In this document: positions 49,273 through 58,285 of the stretch, piece after piece
How positions within the stretch are numbered: position 1 is the stretch's first letter
How the letters are laid out: each line of letters begins with the position of its first letter
Assembly (NCBI RefSeq): GCF_009931615.1
Contig: NZ_CP046620.1
Coordinates: forward strand, 2,898,501 to 2,962,500
DNA from: Algicella marina
GTDB lineage: Bacteria; Pseudomonadota; Alphaproteobacteria; Rhodobacterales; Rhodobacteraceae
Length of the DNA stretch: 64,000 bases
Reading direction: 5' to 3'
Made by a program: the position numbers and the translations under genes
Notes under the pieces: model-generated
Told to the model about the DNA's origin: nothing
Database searches by the model: none
What the model saw: only the letters and a program-made list of their open reading frames with translations

Positions 49273-50066
49273 AACGCGATTTTCTCCAACGGTCCTGCAT
49301 TCAGTCGGAAGATGTGAGGCGCCATGACCGTGGGAAAATACTCCCTAACCAGCGGATCATGGCCAGGCACGATCAGATCGCGCTTCGAAGCCAACCGCTC
49401 AAGTGTCCCGAACCCTTCCAGCATGTCCTGTAAATCCACCACGATCGGAAACGGCTTCCGGGCGAAGGCGTTCTCGTAGAAATGGGCCGCGTCGGATGCC
49501 AGCACCAGCCAACCGGCCTGCGTCCGCACCCGCACGCATTGCAGCCCGCGACTATGGCCGCCGATGCAATGAACGGTGACGCCATCGGCGATCTGACCGT
49601 CCCCGTCGTGAAAAATCACCTTCCCCGAATAGAGCCGCCGGACCGCCTCGCAGACATGGCCCGCAGTGAACGGCATCCGCAACGTATCGTGGCACATGCA
49701 AGGCCCCGTCGCGTATGCCATCTCCGCCGACTGCATGTGCAGCGCTGCATTGGGAAACAGGTGCAGACCGCCAGCGTGATCGTAATGCAGGTGGGTGACG
49801 ATCACCTGCGAGACATCCGACGGAGCAATCCCGAACGGCGCCAAAGCCGTGACCGGATCGAGACGGATCGGCCGCTGCCGTGCTGACGCTTCCTCTCCAT
49901 CGTAGCCGGTATCGACCAGAATGATCTCCTCCCCGTTTCTCAGAAGCCACATGAAATAATCCATGGGGTGCGGGGCATCGTGGTTGTCGTCGAATATGAA
50001 ACTGTCGGCCCGCACTCTTGCGTTCCGGTCGGCATATTTGACCGCGAAAACTTCCCAGTCGCTCAT
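49269..50066 (-). CDS. Metallo-beta-lactamase fold hydrolase (AHL-lactonase-like)
   Basis: This 265-residue protein has the zinc motif HLHYDHAGG (residues 92-100), Asp in GWLVLASDAAHFYENAF, His in HCIGGHSRGLQ and a C-terminal VPGHDPLVREYF. This is the layout of the N-acyl homoserine lactonase group. In this operon it more likely opens a sugar-acid lactone before phosphorylation; quorum quenching is the alternative. It overlaps its neighbours by four bases on both sides. Confidence 0.8.
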   Translation of the reverse strand: MSDWEVFAVKYADRNARVRADSFIFDDNHDAPHPMDYFMWLLRNGEEIILVDTGYDGEEASARQRPIRLDPVTALAPFGIAPSDVSQVIVTHLHYDHAGGLHLFPNAALHMQSAEMAYATGPCMCHDTLRMPFTAGHVCEAVRRLYSGKVIFHDGDGQIADGVTVHCIGGHSRGLQCVRVRTQAGWLVLASDAAHFYENAFARKPFPIVVDLQDMLEGFGTLERLASKRDLIVPGHDPLVREYFPTVMAPHIFRLNAGPLEKIAL

Positions 50067-50353
50067 GATGCGACCATGTCATACGTCCGGATGTCCTTGT
50101 GCCCGACCAGTGACGAGACAGCGTTGTCGAACGCCTTGAAATGCGCACTCTGCAAATGGCCATCAAACGCCGCGCGGTCAGTGTAGAGCTCGTAGAGAAA
50201 CACCTCGTTCCCGCGTTCGCTGTCAGTGCAGACGTCAAAGCGATGGCATCCCTCCTCTTCCGCAAGGGAGGTGCGGGCATTCTCAATCATCGCCGGAAGG
50301 AAGTCCGGCATCCTGCCGTCCCGGATCTGAAACGTGACGATTACGACAAACAT
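50063..50353 (-). CDS. Small ABM-domain (YgiN/LsrG-like) protein
   Basis: This is a 96-residue antibiotic-biosynthesis-monooxygenase-like ferredoxin fold: MFVVIVTFQIRDGRMPDFLP, EEGCHRFDVCTDSERGNEVF, YELYTDRAAFDGHLQSAHF. Related proteins are often found within sugar-acid catabolic operons, with unclear roles. It is co-directional with the TRAP genes (13 bases after the large permease) and overlaps the metallo-hydrolase start by four bases. Confidence 0.8.
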   Translation of the reverse strand: MFVVIVTFQIRDGRMPDFLPAMIENARTSLAEEEGCHRFDVCTDSERGNEVFLYELYTDRAAFDGHLQSAHFKAFDNAVSSLVGHKDIRTYDMVAS

Positions 50354-50366
50354 GGCGCGGCCCCTC

Positions 50367-51653
50367 TTAGCGGAATATCTCGACCATGGTCATCGACACG
50401 GCCGGTACGTAGGTCACCAACAACAAAGCACTCAGCGCTGCGATGTAAAGCGGAGCCATCGAACGCGCGATGGACAATACCCCGTCGCCGGAGATGCGGG
50501 AAGCGACATACAATGTCGCCCCCACCGGCGGGGTGAACAGCCCGACCGCGACATTGCAGGTCATGATGACACCAAGGTGGACGGGATCGACACCGAATGT
50601 CTGCGCTGTCGGCAGAAACAACGGCGCGGTCAGCAGGATCGCCGGCACCGGATCAAGGACGAGACCGAGGATCAGCATCACGATATTGACCAGCAACAGG
50701 AACACCCAGGGGCTGCTCGACAGGTCCTGCACGAAGGCGACCAGAACCTGCGGCAGCTGTTCCAATGTGATGATCCAGCCCAGCACTGTCGTCGCACCGA
50801 TCACCACCATGACCACCGCCGAGGTCACAAATGCGTCGATCATCAGCGCCGGCAGATCGCGCAGATTGAAGTCGCGGTAAACGACGATGGTCACGAACAG
50901 GCCATAGACAACCGCCAGCGCTGCCGCCTCGGTCGGGGTGACCCATCCAGTGAAAATGCCGCCGAGGATGAGAATGGGCATGAAAAGCGCCGGCGCGGTT
51001 CCAAGGAAGGAACGCCACAACTCGCCGCGCGTCGTCGTTTGCCCTCCCGGATCGCAGCCGGTGGATTTGCCGACCCAGTAACAAACTCCCATGAAGAAAA
51101 GTCCGAAGATAACTCCGGGGATCATACCCGCGAGGAACAGATCGGCGACAGAGACGTTCCCGACGAAGCCATAGATCAGCATCGGGATCGACGGCGGGAT
51201 GATGATGCCGATGGTCCCGGCCGCCGCGACCAGCCCGGCCGCAAAGGGACGGTGATAACCCTCCCGCGCCATGTTCTTGATCATCACCGACCCGATGGCG
51301 GCGGAATCGGCAATCGCCGAACCCGAAATGCCGCCGAAGATCATAGACGCACCTACCACGACCATGCCCAGCCCGCCGGGCATGAAGCCAAAGGCGGCGC
51401 GGGCGAACCCGATAATGCGCAGACCGACGCCGCCGCGCGACATCAACTCGCCCGCGACGATGAAGAGCGGAATTGCAAGGAAGTGGTTCGGCTCCACGCC
51501 GCCGATGAAGTTCAGATAGACGGCCTGCAGTGGGTAGCCCGACAGGTCGAAGACGAAGATCGGCAGGATTGCGGTCAGCAGGATGGCCCAGACCAGAGGA
51601 ATGCCGGCAAAGACCGTGACAAGGAAAACTGCGACGATGAAGAGCAGGATCAT
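50367..51653 (-). CDS. TRAP transporter large permease (DctM type)
   Basis: This 428-residue integral membrane protein has about 12 helices and typical DctM motifs: GIPLVWAILLTAILPIFVFD, ANHF-like EPNHFLAIPLFIVAGELMSR, GSAIADSAAIGSVMIKNMAR, and PPSIPMLIYGFVGNVSVADL. It forms the channel with the small DctQ subunit and the periplasmic DctP protein, driving Na+-coupled uptake of an organic acid. Its start overlaps the DctQ stop by four bases. Confidence 0.92.
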   Translation of the reverse strand: MILLFIVAVFLVTVFAGIPLVWAILLTAILPIFVFDLSGYPLQAVYLNFIGGVEPNHFLAIPLFIVAGELMSRGGVGLRIIGFARAAFGFMPGGLGMVVVGASMIFGGISGSAIADSAAIGSVMIKNMAREGYHRPFAAGLVAAAGTIGIIIPPSIPMLIYGFVGNVSVADLFLAGMIPGVIFGLFFMGVCYWVGKSTGCDPGGQTTTRGELWRSFLGTAPALFMPILILGGIFTGWVTPTEAAALAVVYGLFVTIVVYRDFNLRDLPALMIDAFVTSAVVMVVIGATTVLGWIITLEQLPQVLVAFVQDLSSSPWVFLLLVNIVMLILGLVLDPVPAILLTAPLFLPTAQTFGVDPVHLGVIMTCNVAVGLFTPPVGATLYVASRISGDGVLSIARSMAPLYIAALSALLLVTYVPAVSMTMVEIFR

Positions 51654-52234
51654 AGCGCCGCACCACCGTCTGAGTCATTCTGCGCCCAGCCCGCGGGGTA
51701 CTGCCAGTCGCGGACGAGGTTGAAAAGGTGAAAGGCCAGGGCGCAGGCCATCCCCACGGGCATCGAGGCATAGAGCAGTCCCACGGGCCAGTAGAGCACC
51801 GTGGTTTTCTGCGCCCAACTGTGGCTTGCGATCGACACGCCGTACCAGATCAGGGAGGCGAGCATGGCAAGGATGATCAGGTCGATTACCAGCGCCAGCC
51901 AGGCCCGCGCCCTTTGCGGAACGAGATTCTCCACGATCTCGGTCACGCGCATATGCGCCCCGCGGGCCATCGCGGCCGCTGCCCCCAGAAACGTCGTCCA
52001 GAGCAGAAGAAATGCCGTGACCTCAAGCGACCAAGCCAGGTCAAACCCGGCAGCACCGCGCAGCAATGCATTGGTGAAAACAAGCGCCACGATGCTGACC
52101 CCGCCCAGGACCAGGCAGAAATCTATGATCGCGCTGAGTGCGCGCAGCGGCATGGGATAATGCGGCCGGTAGTCCATTTTGCCTGTCCCCGTGTCGTAGT
52201 GGCCGGCGCCGTCCTGAATGGCACGGCAGATCAT
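51650..52234 (-). CDS. TRAP transporter small permease (DctQ type)
   Basis: This 194-residue membrane protein has four predicted helices, including VSIVALVFTNALLRGAAGFD and WTTFLGAAAAMARGAHMRVT, which fits DctQ. The ATG at 52234 lacks a clear ribosome-binding site; an internal ATG at 52177 (MDYRPHYPMPL) has GGGACAGG in front and could be the true start. It lies 15 bases after the binding protein gene. Confidence 0.85.
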   Translation of the reverse strand: MICRAIQDGAGHYDTGTGKMDYRPHYPMPLRALSAIIDFCLVLGGVSIVALVFTNALLRGAAGFDLAWSLEVTAFLLLWTTFLGAAAAMARGAHMRVTEIVENLVPQRARAWLALVIDLIILAMLASLIWYGVSIASHSWAQKTTVLYWPVGLLYASMPVGMACALAFHLFNLVRDWQYPAGWAQNDSDGGAAL

Positions 52235-52249
52235 TTTGAATAAGCAGGT

Positions 52250-53254
52250 TCAGTTGGCCGGAAGGGCTTCGCGAATGGCTGCCGCATCGGCGAGAATTCC
52301 GTCGACCTCTTCGGTGCCATAAACCTCGCGCGCCTTGTCGTAGACACTTGCAACAGCCTCGCGGAACGGGCCGATCTCAGGCGTCGAAACCGTGGCCCCG
52401 GCGGCTTCCATATCGGCGATCTGCTTGTCGACAGAGCTTCTGACCAGATTACGGCTGAACGCGGCGGCCTCTGCGGCGGCCTTGCTCACAGCGTCCTGAT
52501 CTTCCGGCGAGAATCCCTGCCACGTCGCTTCCGACACCGTCAGCGGCAACGGGCTGTACACATGCCGTGTCAGCGTCACATAGGGCGCCACCTCGTAGAA
52601 GCGCAGCGAATTGATCGTGTCAACCGGGTTCTCCTGACCGTTCACGGTTCCCTGCTGGATCGCCAGATAAACATCGGTAATCGGCATAACGACCGTCTGG
52701 AATCCGATGGCCTCCATGCTCCAGCGGATCATGTCGTTGGGATAGACCCGCATCTTCATCGTCGCGGCGTCGGCCGGAGAGGCCAGGGGCTCATTGGTGG
52801 TGAATGACCGGAAACCGGCCTCCCATGTAGCCAGAACCCGGAAACCCACGTCCGGCAGTTTGTCGAACTCGCCCTGTAGCCAGCCCGAATTGTCGTAAAG
52901 CTCCCAACCCTGCTCGTAAGTATCGACGAGGAACGGCATCGCGGTGAGATTCAGCGACGGCAGATGCGTGGCGTAGGACCCGGTCGCGGAGACTGTGAAA
53001 TCCACCCCGCCAAGGATCAGCTGCTCGATTGCCTTGGGATCGTTGGCAAGCTGTCCGGCCGGAAAAATGCGGACCTCGTAACGGCCGTCGGTGTACTCTG
53101 CGACCTTCTCGGCAAAAACCTCTGCCGCGGCCTGGCGCGAGCCGCCGGGGTTATCCGTATGGCTGAAACGTAGAACCGTCTGGGCGAAGGCCCCGGTTCC
53201 GATGATGGCGGCCACGGTAGCAATTGCGGCCACTCCTGCGAACGATTTTTTCAT
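52250..53254 (-). CDS. TRAP transporter periplasmic binding protein (DctP type)
   Basis: This 334-residue protein starts MKKSFAGVAAIATVAAIIGT (signal peptide, cleavage near AFAQ-T) and has the DctP-type fold: LRFSHTDNPGGSRQAAAEVF, FPAGQLANDPKAIEQLILGG, ATMKMRVYPNDMIRWSMEAI and NGQENPVDTINSLRFYEVAP, the last holding the conserved organic-acid-binding Arg/Asn region. GGGAGGGCATC precedes the ATG at 53254. It heads the minus-strand operon, divergent from the dehydrogenase operon. Confidence 0.9.
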   Translation of the reverse strand: MKKSFAGVAAIATVAAIIGTGAFAQTVLRFSHTDNPGGSRQAAAEVFAEKVAEYTDGRYEVRIFPAGQLANDPKAIEQLILGGVDFTVSATGSYATHLPSLNLTAMPFLVDTYEQGWELYDNSGWLQGEFDKLPDVGFRVLATWEAGFRSFTTNEPLASPADAATMKMRVYPNDMIRWSMEAIGFQTVVMPITDVYLAIQQGTVNGQENPVDTINSLRFYEVAPYVTLTRHVYSPLPLTVSEATWQGFSPEDQDAVSKAAAEAAAFSRNLVRSSVDKQIADMEAAGATVSTPEIGPFREAVASVYDKAREVYGTEEVDGILADAAAIREALPAN

Positions 53255-53381
53255 GATGCCCTCCCAGAACATGCTTTGTTATTGCATAATTTTGCGTATG
53301 CATTAATTAATCCGCTGTCAACGTTTTCGATTTACCTCAAGTCGAAAAATCTTACGATCCGGTCGAAAAGAGAGGGCCAAA
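53255..53381. promoter_or_regulatory. Divergent promoter region, TRAP operon and dehydrogenase operon
   Basis: These 127 bases hold an inverted TGCATA (53284-53289) and TATGCA (53297-53302) pair embedded in AT-rich sequence, and two GTCGAAAA words about 20 bases apart. The pair resembles GntR/FCD operators. The GntR gene two genes downstream (55507) is the natural candidate. Confidence 0.4.
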
Positions 53382-54473
53382 ATGAACGAAACTTTCAGCA
53401 TCGCCGTGTTCCACGGAGACGGAATTGGCCCTGAAATCATGGCTCCGACGCTGTCGATCCTCGAACGCGTAGCCAAAGCGTCAGATAGCTACGACCTCGA
53501 ATTCACCGATGCACCTGCTGGGGCGGCCCACTACGCTCAAACCGGCGAATCGCTGCCCGCATCCTCCCTGCAGGTCGCCCGTGACGCCGACGCGATCCTG
53601 CTCTCGGCCATGGGATTGCCTGACGTCCGCTACGAAGACGGAACCGAGATCTCGCCCCAGATCGACCTCCGCAAGGAGTTGACGCTTTTTGCCGGCATCC
53701 GGCCCGTCACTGTCAAGGCGGGCCAGGATTCGCCCCTTAAAATACCGGAAGGCAGGGAGATCGACTTCGTTCTGGTCCGCGAAAGCACCGAAGGTCTCTT
53801 TCATACCCAGGGGCGCGGCGAGGTTACCCGTGACGAGGCGCGGGAGACGCTTCTGATCACCCGCGAGATCTCGGAGAAACTGTTTCGTTTCACCTTCGAT
53901 CTCGCCAGATCGAGAAAGGCCGCCGGCCGCGGACCGGGGCGCGTGACCTGCGTCGACAAGGCCAACGTGTTCCGCGCTTTCGCCTTCTTCCGCGAGATTT
54001 TCGATGCCGAAGCCGCCCGTCACCCGGATCTGATCGCCGATCACGCTTATGTCGATGCCACCGCACTCTGGATGGTCCAGAAGCCCTGGGACTTCGACGT
54101 GCTGGTCACGGAAAACATGTTCGGCGACATTCTCTCCGACCTTGGTGCAGGTCTCATGGGCGGTCTCGGGCTGGCGCCCTCGGCCGATATCGGACTGGAT
54201 CACGCCGTGTTCCAACCCTGCCACGGATCAGCCCCCGACATAGCGGGCAAAGGCCTCGCCAATCCCTTCGCGATGATCCTCTCCGCCGCGCTGATGCTCG
54301 ACTGGCTCGGGACGAAGCACGACAACGAACCGATCCGTAATGATGGCCGGCGCCTGCGACAGGCGGTCGAAGAGGTTATCGCACGCCGAACGACACTGAC
54401 CCGCGATCTTGGCGGCACTGCCAGCACCGAAAGCGCCGCCCACGCCGTGCTCGACGCGCTCTTCGTCTCATGA
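53382..54473 (+). CDS. Isocitrate/isopropylmalate dehydrogenase-family enzyme (tartrate dehydrogenase-like)
   Basis: This 363-residue beta-hydroxyacid oxidative decarboxylase has AVFHGDGIGPEIMAPTL (residues 8-24), the Arg-containing LRKELTLFAGIRPV, the metal-binding Asp segment ENMFGDILSDLGAGLMGGLG and the NAD site HGSAPDIAGKGLANP. The family includes LeuB, tartrate dehydrogenase and homoisocitrate dehydrogenase. Context with a TRAP transporter and sugar-acid genes points to a C4 acid such as tartrate or tetronate, not leucine synthesis. Its stop overlaps the next gene's start by four bases. Confidence 0.85.
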   Translation: MNETFSIAVFHGDGIGPEIMAPTLSILERVAKASDSYDLEFTDAPAGAAHYAQTGESLPASSLQVARDADAILLSAMGLPDVRYEDGTEISPQIDLRKELTLFAGIRPVTVKAGQDSPLKIPEGREIDFVLVRESTEGLFHTQGRGEVTRDEARETLLITREISEKLFRFTFDLARSRKAAGRGPGRVTCVDKANVFRAFAFFREIFDAEAARHPDLIADHAYVDATALWMVQKPWDFDVLVTENMFGDILSDLGAGLMGGLGLAPSADIGLDHAVFQPCHGSAPDIAGKGLANPFAMILSAALMLDWLGTKHDNEPIRNDGRRLRQAVEEVIARRTTLTRDLGGTASTESAAHAVLDALFVS

Positions 54474-55501
54474 CCCATCAAACAGAGCTCAAAGTCGCCT
54501 GCGTCGGCGCCGGGTATTTCAGCCAGTTTCACTACGGAAGCTGGGCGCGTTTGGACCGGGTCAACCTCGTTGCCTCCTGCAACCGCGACATCGCGAAAGC
54601 GGAATCGACCGGCCTCGTCCCCTACTCCGATCTGTCCCGGATGCTGGCCGAGCAAAAACCGGACCTGCTCGACATCATCCTGCCCCCTGTCGCCCACGCG
54701 CAGACCATCCGCACGGCACTGGCGGCGGGCATAAGGTGGATCATCTGCCAGAAACCCTTCTGCAATAACCTTGCGGAAGCACGGCAGATCGCAAAGGAAG
54801 CCGAAGAGGCTGGTACCACCATAATCGTCCACGAGAATTTCCGCTTTCAGCCGTGGTATCGCGCCATCAAACAGGCGCTCGATGCGGGCGAGATCGGCGC
54901 GGTCCATCAGGCCACCTTCCGCCTGCGCCCCGGCGACGGACAAGGAGCGGACGCCTATCTCGCCCGTCAGCCCTATTTCCAGGATATGCCGCGGTTTCTC
55001 GTCCACGAAACCGCCGTTCACTGGGTCGATACGTTTCGCTATCTTTTCGGTAACCCGATCTCCGTCTATGCAGACCTGAGGAAGCTCAACCCGGTCATTG
55101 CGGGTGAAGACGCCGGATACATCCTCTTCGAGCACCCGGGCGGCATCCGAGCCATGTTCGACGGCAACAGACACCTCGATCACGACGCCGACAACCTTCG
55201 CCGTACTATGGGCGAAGCTCTTGTCGAAGGTACCCAAGGAACGATCACGCTTGGCGGAGATGGATCGGTAAAGCTTCGGCGCTTCGGAACTTCCGAAAGC
55301 GAGGTTGTGTTGCCAGCCGACACCTGGGATGGCTTCGGCGGCGATTGCGTCCATGCTCTGCAATCGCATGTTGTCGCCGGTATTCTCGACGGCACACCGC
55401 TGGAAAACCGGGCCCAGGAATACCTTGCGGTCGAAGTCATTGAGGAGGCAATCTACGCCTCAGCGGAAAGCGGATGTAAAAAGACCCTCGGGAAGACGTA
55501 G
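54470..55501 (+). CDS. Gfo/Idh/MocA-family oxidoreductase
   Basis: This 343-residue protein has a Rossmann N-terminus (KVACVGAGYFSQFHYGSW), the catalytic Lys motif IICQKPFCNNLAEARQ, HENFRFQPWYRAIKQ, and a C-terminal domain. It resembles ApsD in layout but differs in sequence from the apsD-like protein at 31541. It likely oxidises a sugar or sugar acid imported by the TRAP system. It overlaps the dehydrogenase gene before it and is 5 bases before the GntR gene. Confidence 0.82.
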   Translation: MTHQTELKVACVGAGYFSQFHYGSWARLDRVNLVASCNRDIAKAESTGLVPYSDLSRMLAEQKPDLLDIILPPVAHAQTIRTALAAGIRWIICQKPFCNNLAEARQIAKEAEEAGTTIIVHENFRFQPWYRAIKQALDAGEIGAVHQATFRLRPGDGQGADAYLARQPYFQDMPRFLVHETAVHWVDTFRYLFGNPISVYADLRKLNPVIAGEDAGYILFEHPGGIRAMFDGNRHLDHDADNLRRTMGEALVEGTQGTITLGGDGSVKLRRFGTSESEVVLPADTWDGFGGDCVHALQSHVVAGILDGTPLENRAQEYLAVEVIEEAIYASAESGCKKTLGKT

Positions 55502-55506
55502 ACTGA

Positions 55507-56175
55507 ATGCCAGGCAAGACCCTTTCAAGTTCTCAGCGCGCGATTACGGAATTGCGAAAAAAGGTGTTCTCCGGCGAATTGGCGGCAGGCTCGGACCATC
55601 TCGAATCCGAACTCGCCGACCTGCTGGAGATGTCCAGAACCCCGGTCCGGGAAGCTGTCCTCACACTGGAAAGTCAGGGACTGTTGGAATTGCGACCGCG
55701 CAAAGGTGTGCGGATTCTCCCGCTCTCGCCCGAAGACATGGCCGAAATCTACGATGTGCTCACGGAACTCGAAAGCCATGCCGCCGAGCGCGCAGCGCGC
55801 AGCGGGTACAGCGACACGGAACTGAAAGAATTGGCCAAGGCGATTGATGATATGGACCGGGCACTTGCCGCTCCCGATCTCGATGCCTGGGCGGAGGCCG
55901 ATGACCGGTTTCACAAGGAACTGGTTCGCCTTGGTGGAAACAGCCGCATCATCTCCATCGTGAACATGATGAGCGATCAGGTGCGCCGGGCGCGGACAAC
56001 GACACTCTTCATGCGCCCATTGCCAGTAAAGTCCAACGAGGATCACCGCGCGGTCTATCTGGCCATACGCGACGGCGATGTCGACGCTGCCCGCAAAACG
56101 CACCGGCAACACAGGCAGGATGCAAAAGAGATCTTGGTGGACCTGCTCGGAAAACACAGGCTGCGTTACCTCTGA
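55507..56175 (+). CDS. GntR-family regulator (FCD domain)
   Basis: This 222-residue regulator has a winged helix (AITELRKKVFSGELAAGSDH, then ESELADLLEMSRTPVREAVL) and an FCD domain (LTELESHAAERAARSGYSD, DDRFHKELVRLGGNSR). It is the third gene of the plus-strand operon, so it probably controls that operon and the divergent TRAP operon. Effector is unknown but likely a pathway intermediate. Confidence 0.88.
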   Translation: MPGKTLSSSQRAITELRKKVFSGELAAGSDHLESELADLLEMSRTPVREAVLTLESQGLLELRPRKGVRILPLSPEDMAEIYDVLTELESHAAERAARSGYSDTELKELAKAIDDMDRALAAPDLDAWAEADDRFHKELVRLGGNSRIISIVNMMSDQVRRARTTTLFMRPLPVKSNEDHRAVYLAIRDGDVDAARKTHRQHRQDAKEILVDLLGKHRLRYL

Positions 56176-56383
56176 TGAGTCTTGAGTGAACCGCCTTAGG
56201 TGCTGCGTGGCGGCCTCGATCCGGCCTCCGGAAGCACGTCGCACCCGCCCCACAAGGGTTCAGTTGCAATCAGCCTCTCATCTTCCGCGCCGCTGTCGGT
56301 GAGGCGGAGCATGCTAGCCGAGTGCCTGAACGCATCGGTGGCGACACCAGTGGGATTGTCGCTGCTGGGCGCGAACCGGAAAC

Positions 56384-58285
56384 CTAGATTGCATCACCCG
56401 AAGTTTTCGGCATCCCTTTGGGCCTCATCAGTCGCTTCTGTGCGGCAATTCGGAAAGGCGCGTTCGGACCGCCATATCCCCTGTAATCGCCCGACCTCTG
56501 AACGATCTCGAAGAACATGCCTCCTGCAAAAGGGCGGGAATAGAATTGGAAAAATGCACCGGTGTCATCCTCGTCGTAGAGGATGTTTGCAGCTTGCAGT
56601 CGTTCCAGTCTTTCCTGCGCAATTTCAAAACGCGCGGCAAGGTCTGCGTAATAGTTACGCGAGATCGGCAAAGCCTGAAATCCACGTGCGCTGAGAGCAT
56701 CGGCAGTGGCAAAAATGTCGTCCGTTGCCAGCGCGATGTGTTGAACAGACGCGTGAAAGCTGTCGGCAAGGAAGCTTCCCGCCATTGTGCGGTGAGTCTC
56801 CGCACCGTTCAACGTGATCCTGAGCGCCCCGTCCGGCGATTCCAGCGCCTGTGATCTCACAAGCCCGTCGGGGTCGATCACATCGACCATGACGGATTTC
56901 CTCATATCGATCAGCGTCGTGTAGAACAGGGACCAGCTAAGCATTTCATCGTAGCTCATAGTCTGGGCGAGGTGGTCGATCCGGGTCAGGCCGGCACCGC
57001 TCCGGGTCGCTGCGACTGCCTTGAACTCCACATTCCAGACATCCGAAAGGCCACTTCTCTCGTCGATGAAATGCAAAACGCTGCCGCTCTGGCCGCGGAT
57101 CGCGGGAATATTCAATTGCCCTGGATCGACAGGTTGGACGAATGGCTCTGCCCCGAGGTGCCGGGCGCGTTCAACCGCCTGAGCCGCGTTATCCACGGCG
57201 ATGCCGATGTCGCAAACGGATGTGCCATGCATCGTGTACGCGCTGCTGGAGTGGCCGGTGGCTTCACTGTTGATGACAATTCGGATGTCGCCTTGAGTCC
57301 ACAGCGAGAGGTTCTTGCTTACGTGGTTGGCGGCATGCGTGAAGCCAAGCGTGTCGAGCAGCTTGCCAAGGGCATCGGCCTCGGATCCTTTGCTCGCAAA
57401 CTCGATGAAGGCCACGCCTTCGGCCTTCGCGCGGGCCGGCATGGTGGCGAGGTTCACGGACAAGGCGGCTTCGGTACGTCGCACGTCATCCATAAGCGCG
57501 ACGAGAGAGCGATAGCCATCCTTTGCGATAGTCGTTGGACGGCCACCCCTGAACTGGTCATTGAAGATTTCCAGGGAAATCGGACCCGCGTAACCGGTTG
57601 CGTTGACCGCGCGCATAAAGCCGGCCACATCCAGATCACCTTCGCCCGGCATGTTTCGAAAATGCCGCGACCAATAAAGCAGGTCCATGTCGATCGCGGG
57701 CGCATCGGCCAGCTGAACGAAGAAAATCTTGTCGCCCGGAATGCGTCGTATGGTTTCCGGATCAATTCCTCGCGCCAAGGTATGAAAGCTGTCGAGGATA
57801 ATGCCGACATTGTCATGATCCGCACGGCGTACGATTTCCCAGGCGTCCCGATGGTCGTTGACATGCTGACCCCAGGCCAGTGCCTCGTATCCGACGCGCA
57901 GGCCGCGCTTTGCCGCCCGCGCACCAAGTTCCCGCAGGTCAGCCGCCGCGCGGTCAACTCCGCCCAAGGCTTGCGGATGGCAGGATGAACAGATCAACAC
58001 CAGGTCTGTGCCCAGCTCCTGCATCAGATCGAATTTCCGCTCCGCGCGGTCGAATGCCTTGGAGCGCAAGGGCTCCGGCAGGCCTTCGAAGTCGCGGAAA
58101 GGCTGAAACAAGGTGATCTCCAACCCCATTGCACGGATCATCTCTCCCACCTCGCGTGGGTCGCCGTCATGCGCGATGAAATCCTGTTCGAAGATCTCGA
58201 TGCCGTCAAAGCCCGCCGCTGCAATGGCTTCGAGCTTTTCCGTGAAATTGCCCGAAATGGAAACCGTGGCGATCGACGTTTTCAT
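56384..58285 (-). CDS. quiC: 3-dehydroshikimate dehydratase, QuiC-like two-domain protein
   Basis: This is a 633-residue fusion. The N-terminal part (about 1-280) is a xylose-isomerase-like TIM barrel (MKTSIATVSISGNFTEKLEA, GFDGIEIFEQDFIAHDGDP). The C-terminal part is a glyoxalase/HPPD-like fold (RIDHLAQTMSYDEMLSWSLF, HIALATDDIFATADAL, GMFFEIVQRSGDYRGYGGPN). This is the layout of QuiC1, which converts 3-dehydroshikimate to protocatechuate. It overlaps the shikimate dehydrogenase gene by four bases, which supports a quinate/shikimate breakdown role. Confidence 0.87.
   Translation of the reverse strand: MKTSIATVSISGNFTEKLEAIAAAGFDGIEIFEQDFIAHDGDPREVGEMIRAMGLEITLFQPFRDFEGLPEPLRSKAFDRAERKFDLMQELGTDLVLICSSCHPQALGGVDRAAADLRELGARAAKRGLRVGYEALAWGQHVNDHRDAWEIVRRADHDNVGIILDSFHTLARGIDPETIRRIPGDKIFFVQLADAPAIDMDLLYWSRHFRNMPGEGDLDVAGFMRAVNATGYAGPISLEIFNDQFRGGRPTTIAKDGYRSLVALMDDVRRTEAALSVNLATMPARAKAEGVAFIEFASKGSEADALGKLLDTLGFTHAANHVSKNLSLWTQGDIRIVINSEATGHSSSAYTMHGTSVCDIGIAVDNAAQAVERARHLGAEPFVQPVDPGQLNIPAIRGQSGSVLHFIDERSGLSDVWNVEFKAVAATRSGAGLTRIDHLAQTMSYDEMLSWSLFYTTLIDMRKSVMVDVIDPDGLVRSQALESPDGALRITLNGAETHRTMAGSFLADSFHASVQHIALATDDIFATADALSARGFQALPISRNYYADLAARFEIAQERLERLQAANILYDEDDTGAFFQFYSRPFAGGMFFEIVQRSGDYRGYGGPNAPFRIAAQKRLMRPKGMPKTSGDAI

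Noticed and set aside
50334-51731. 465-residue plus-strand open frame over the TRAP permease
   Set aside because: Extremely Asp/His/Arg/Gln-rich, antisense to a clear membrane protein gene; a composition artefact.
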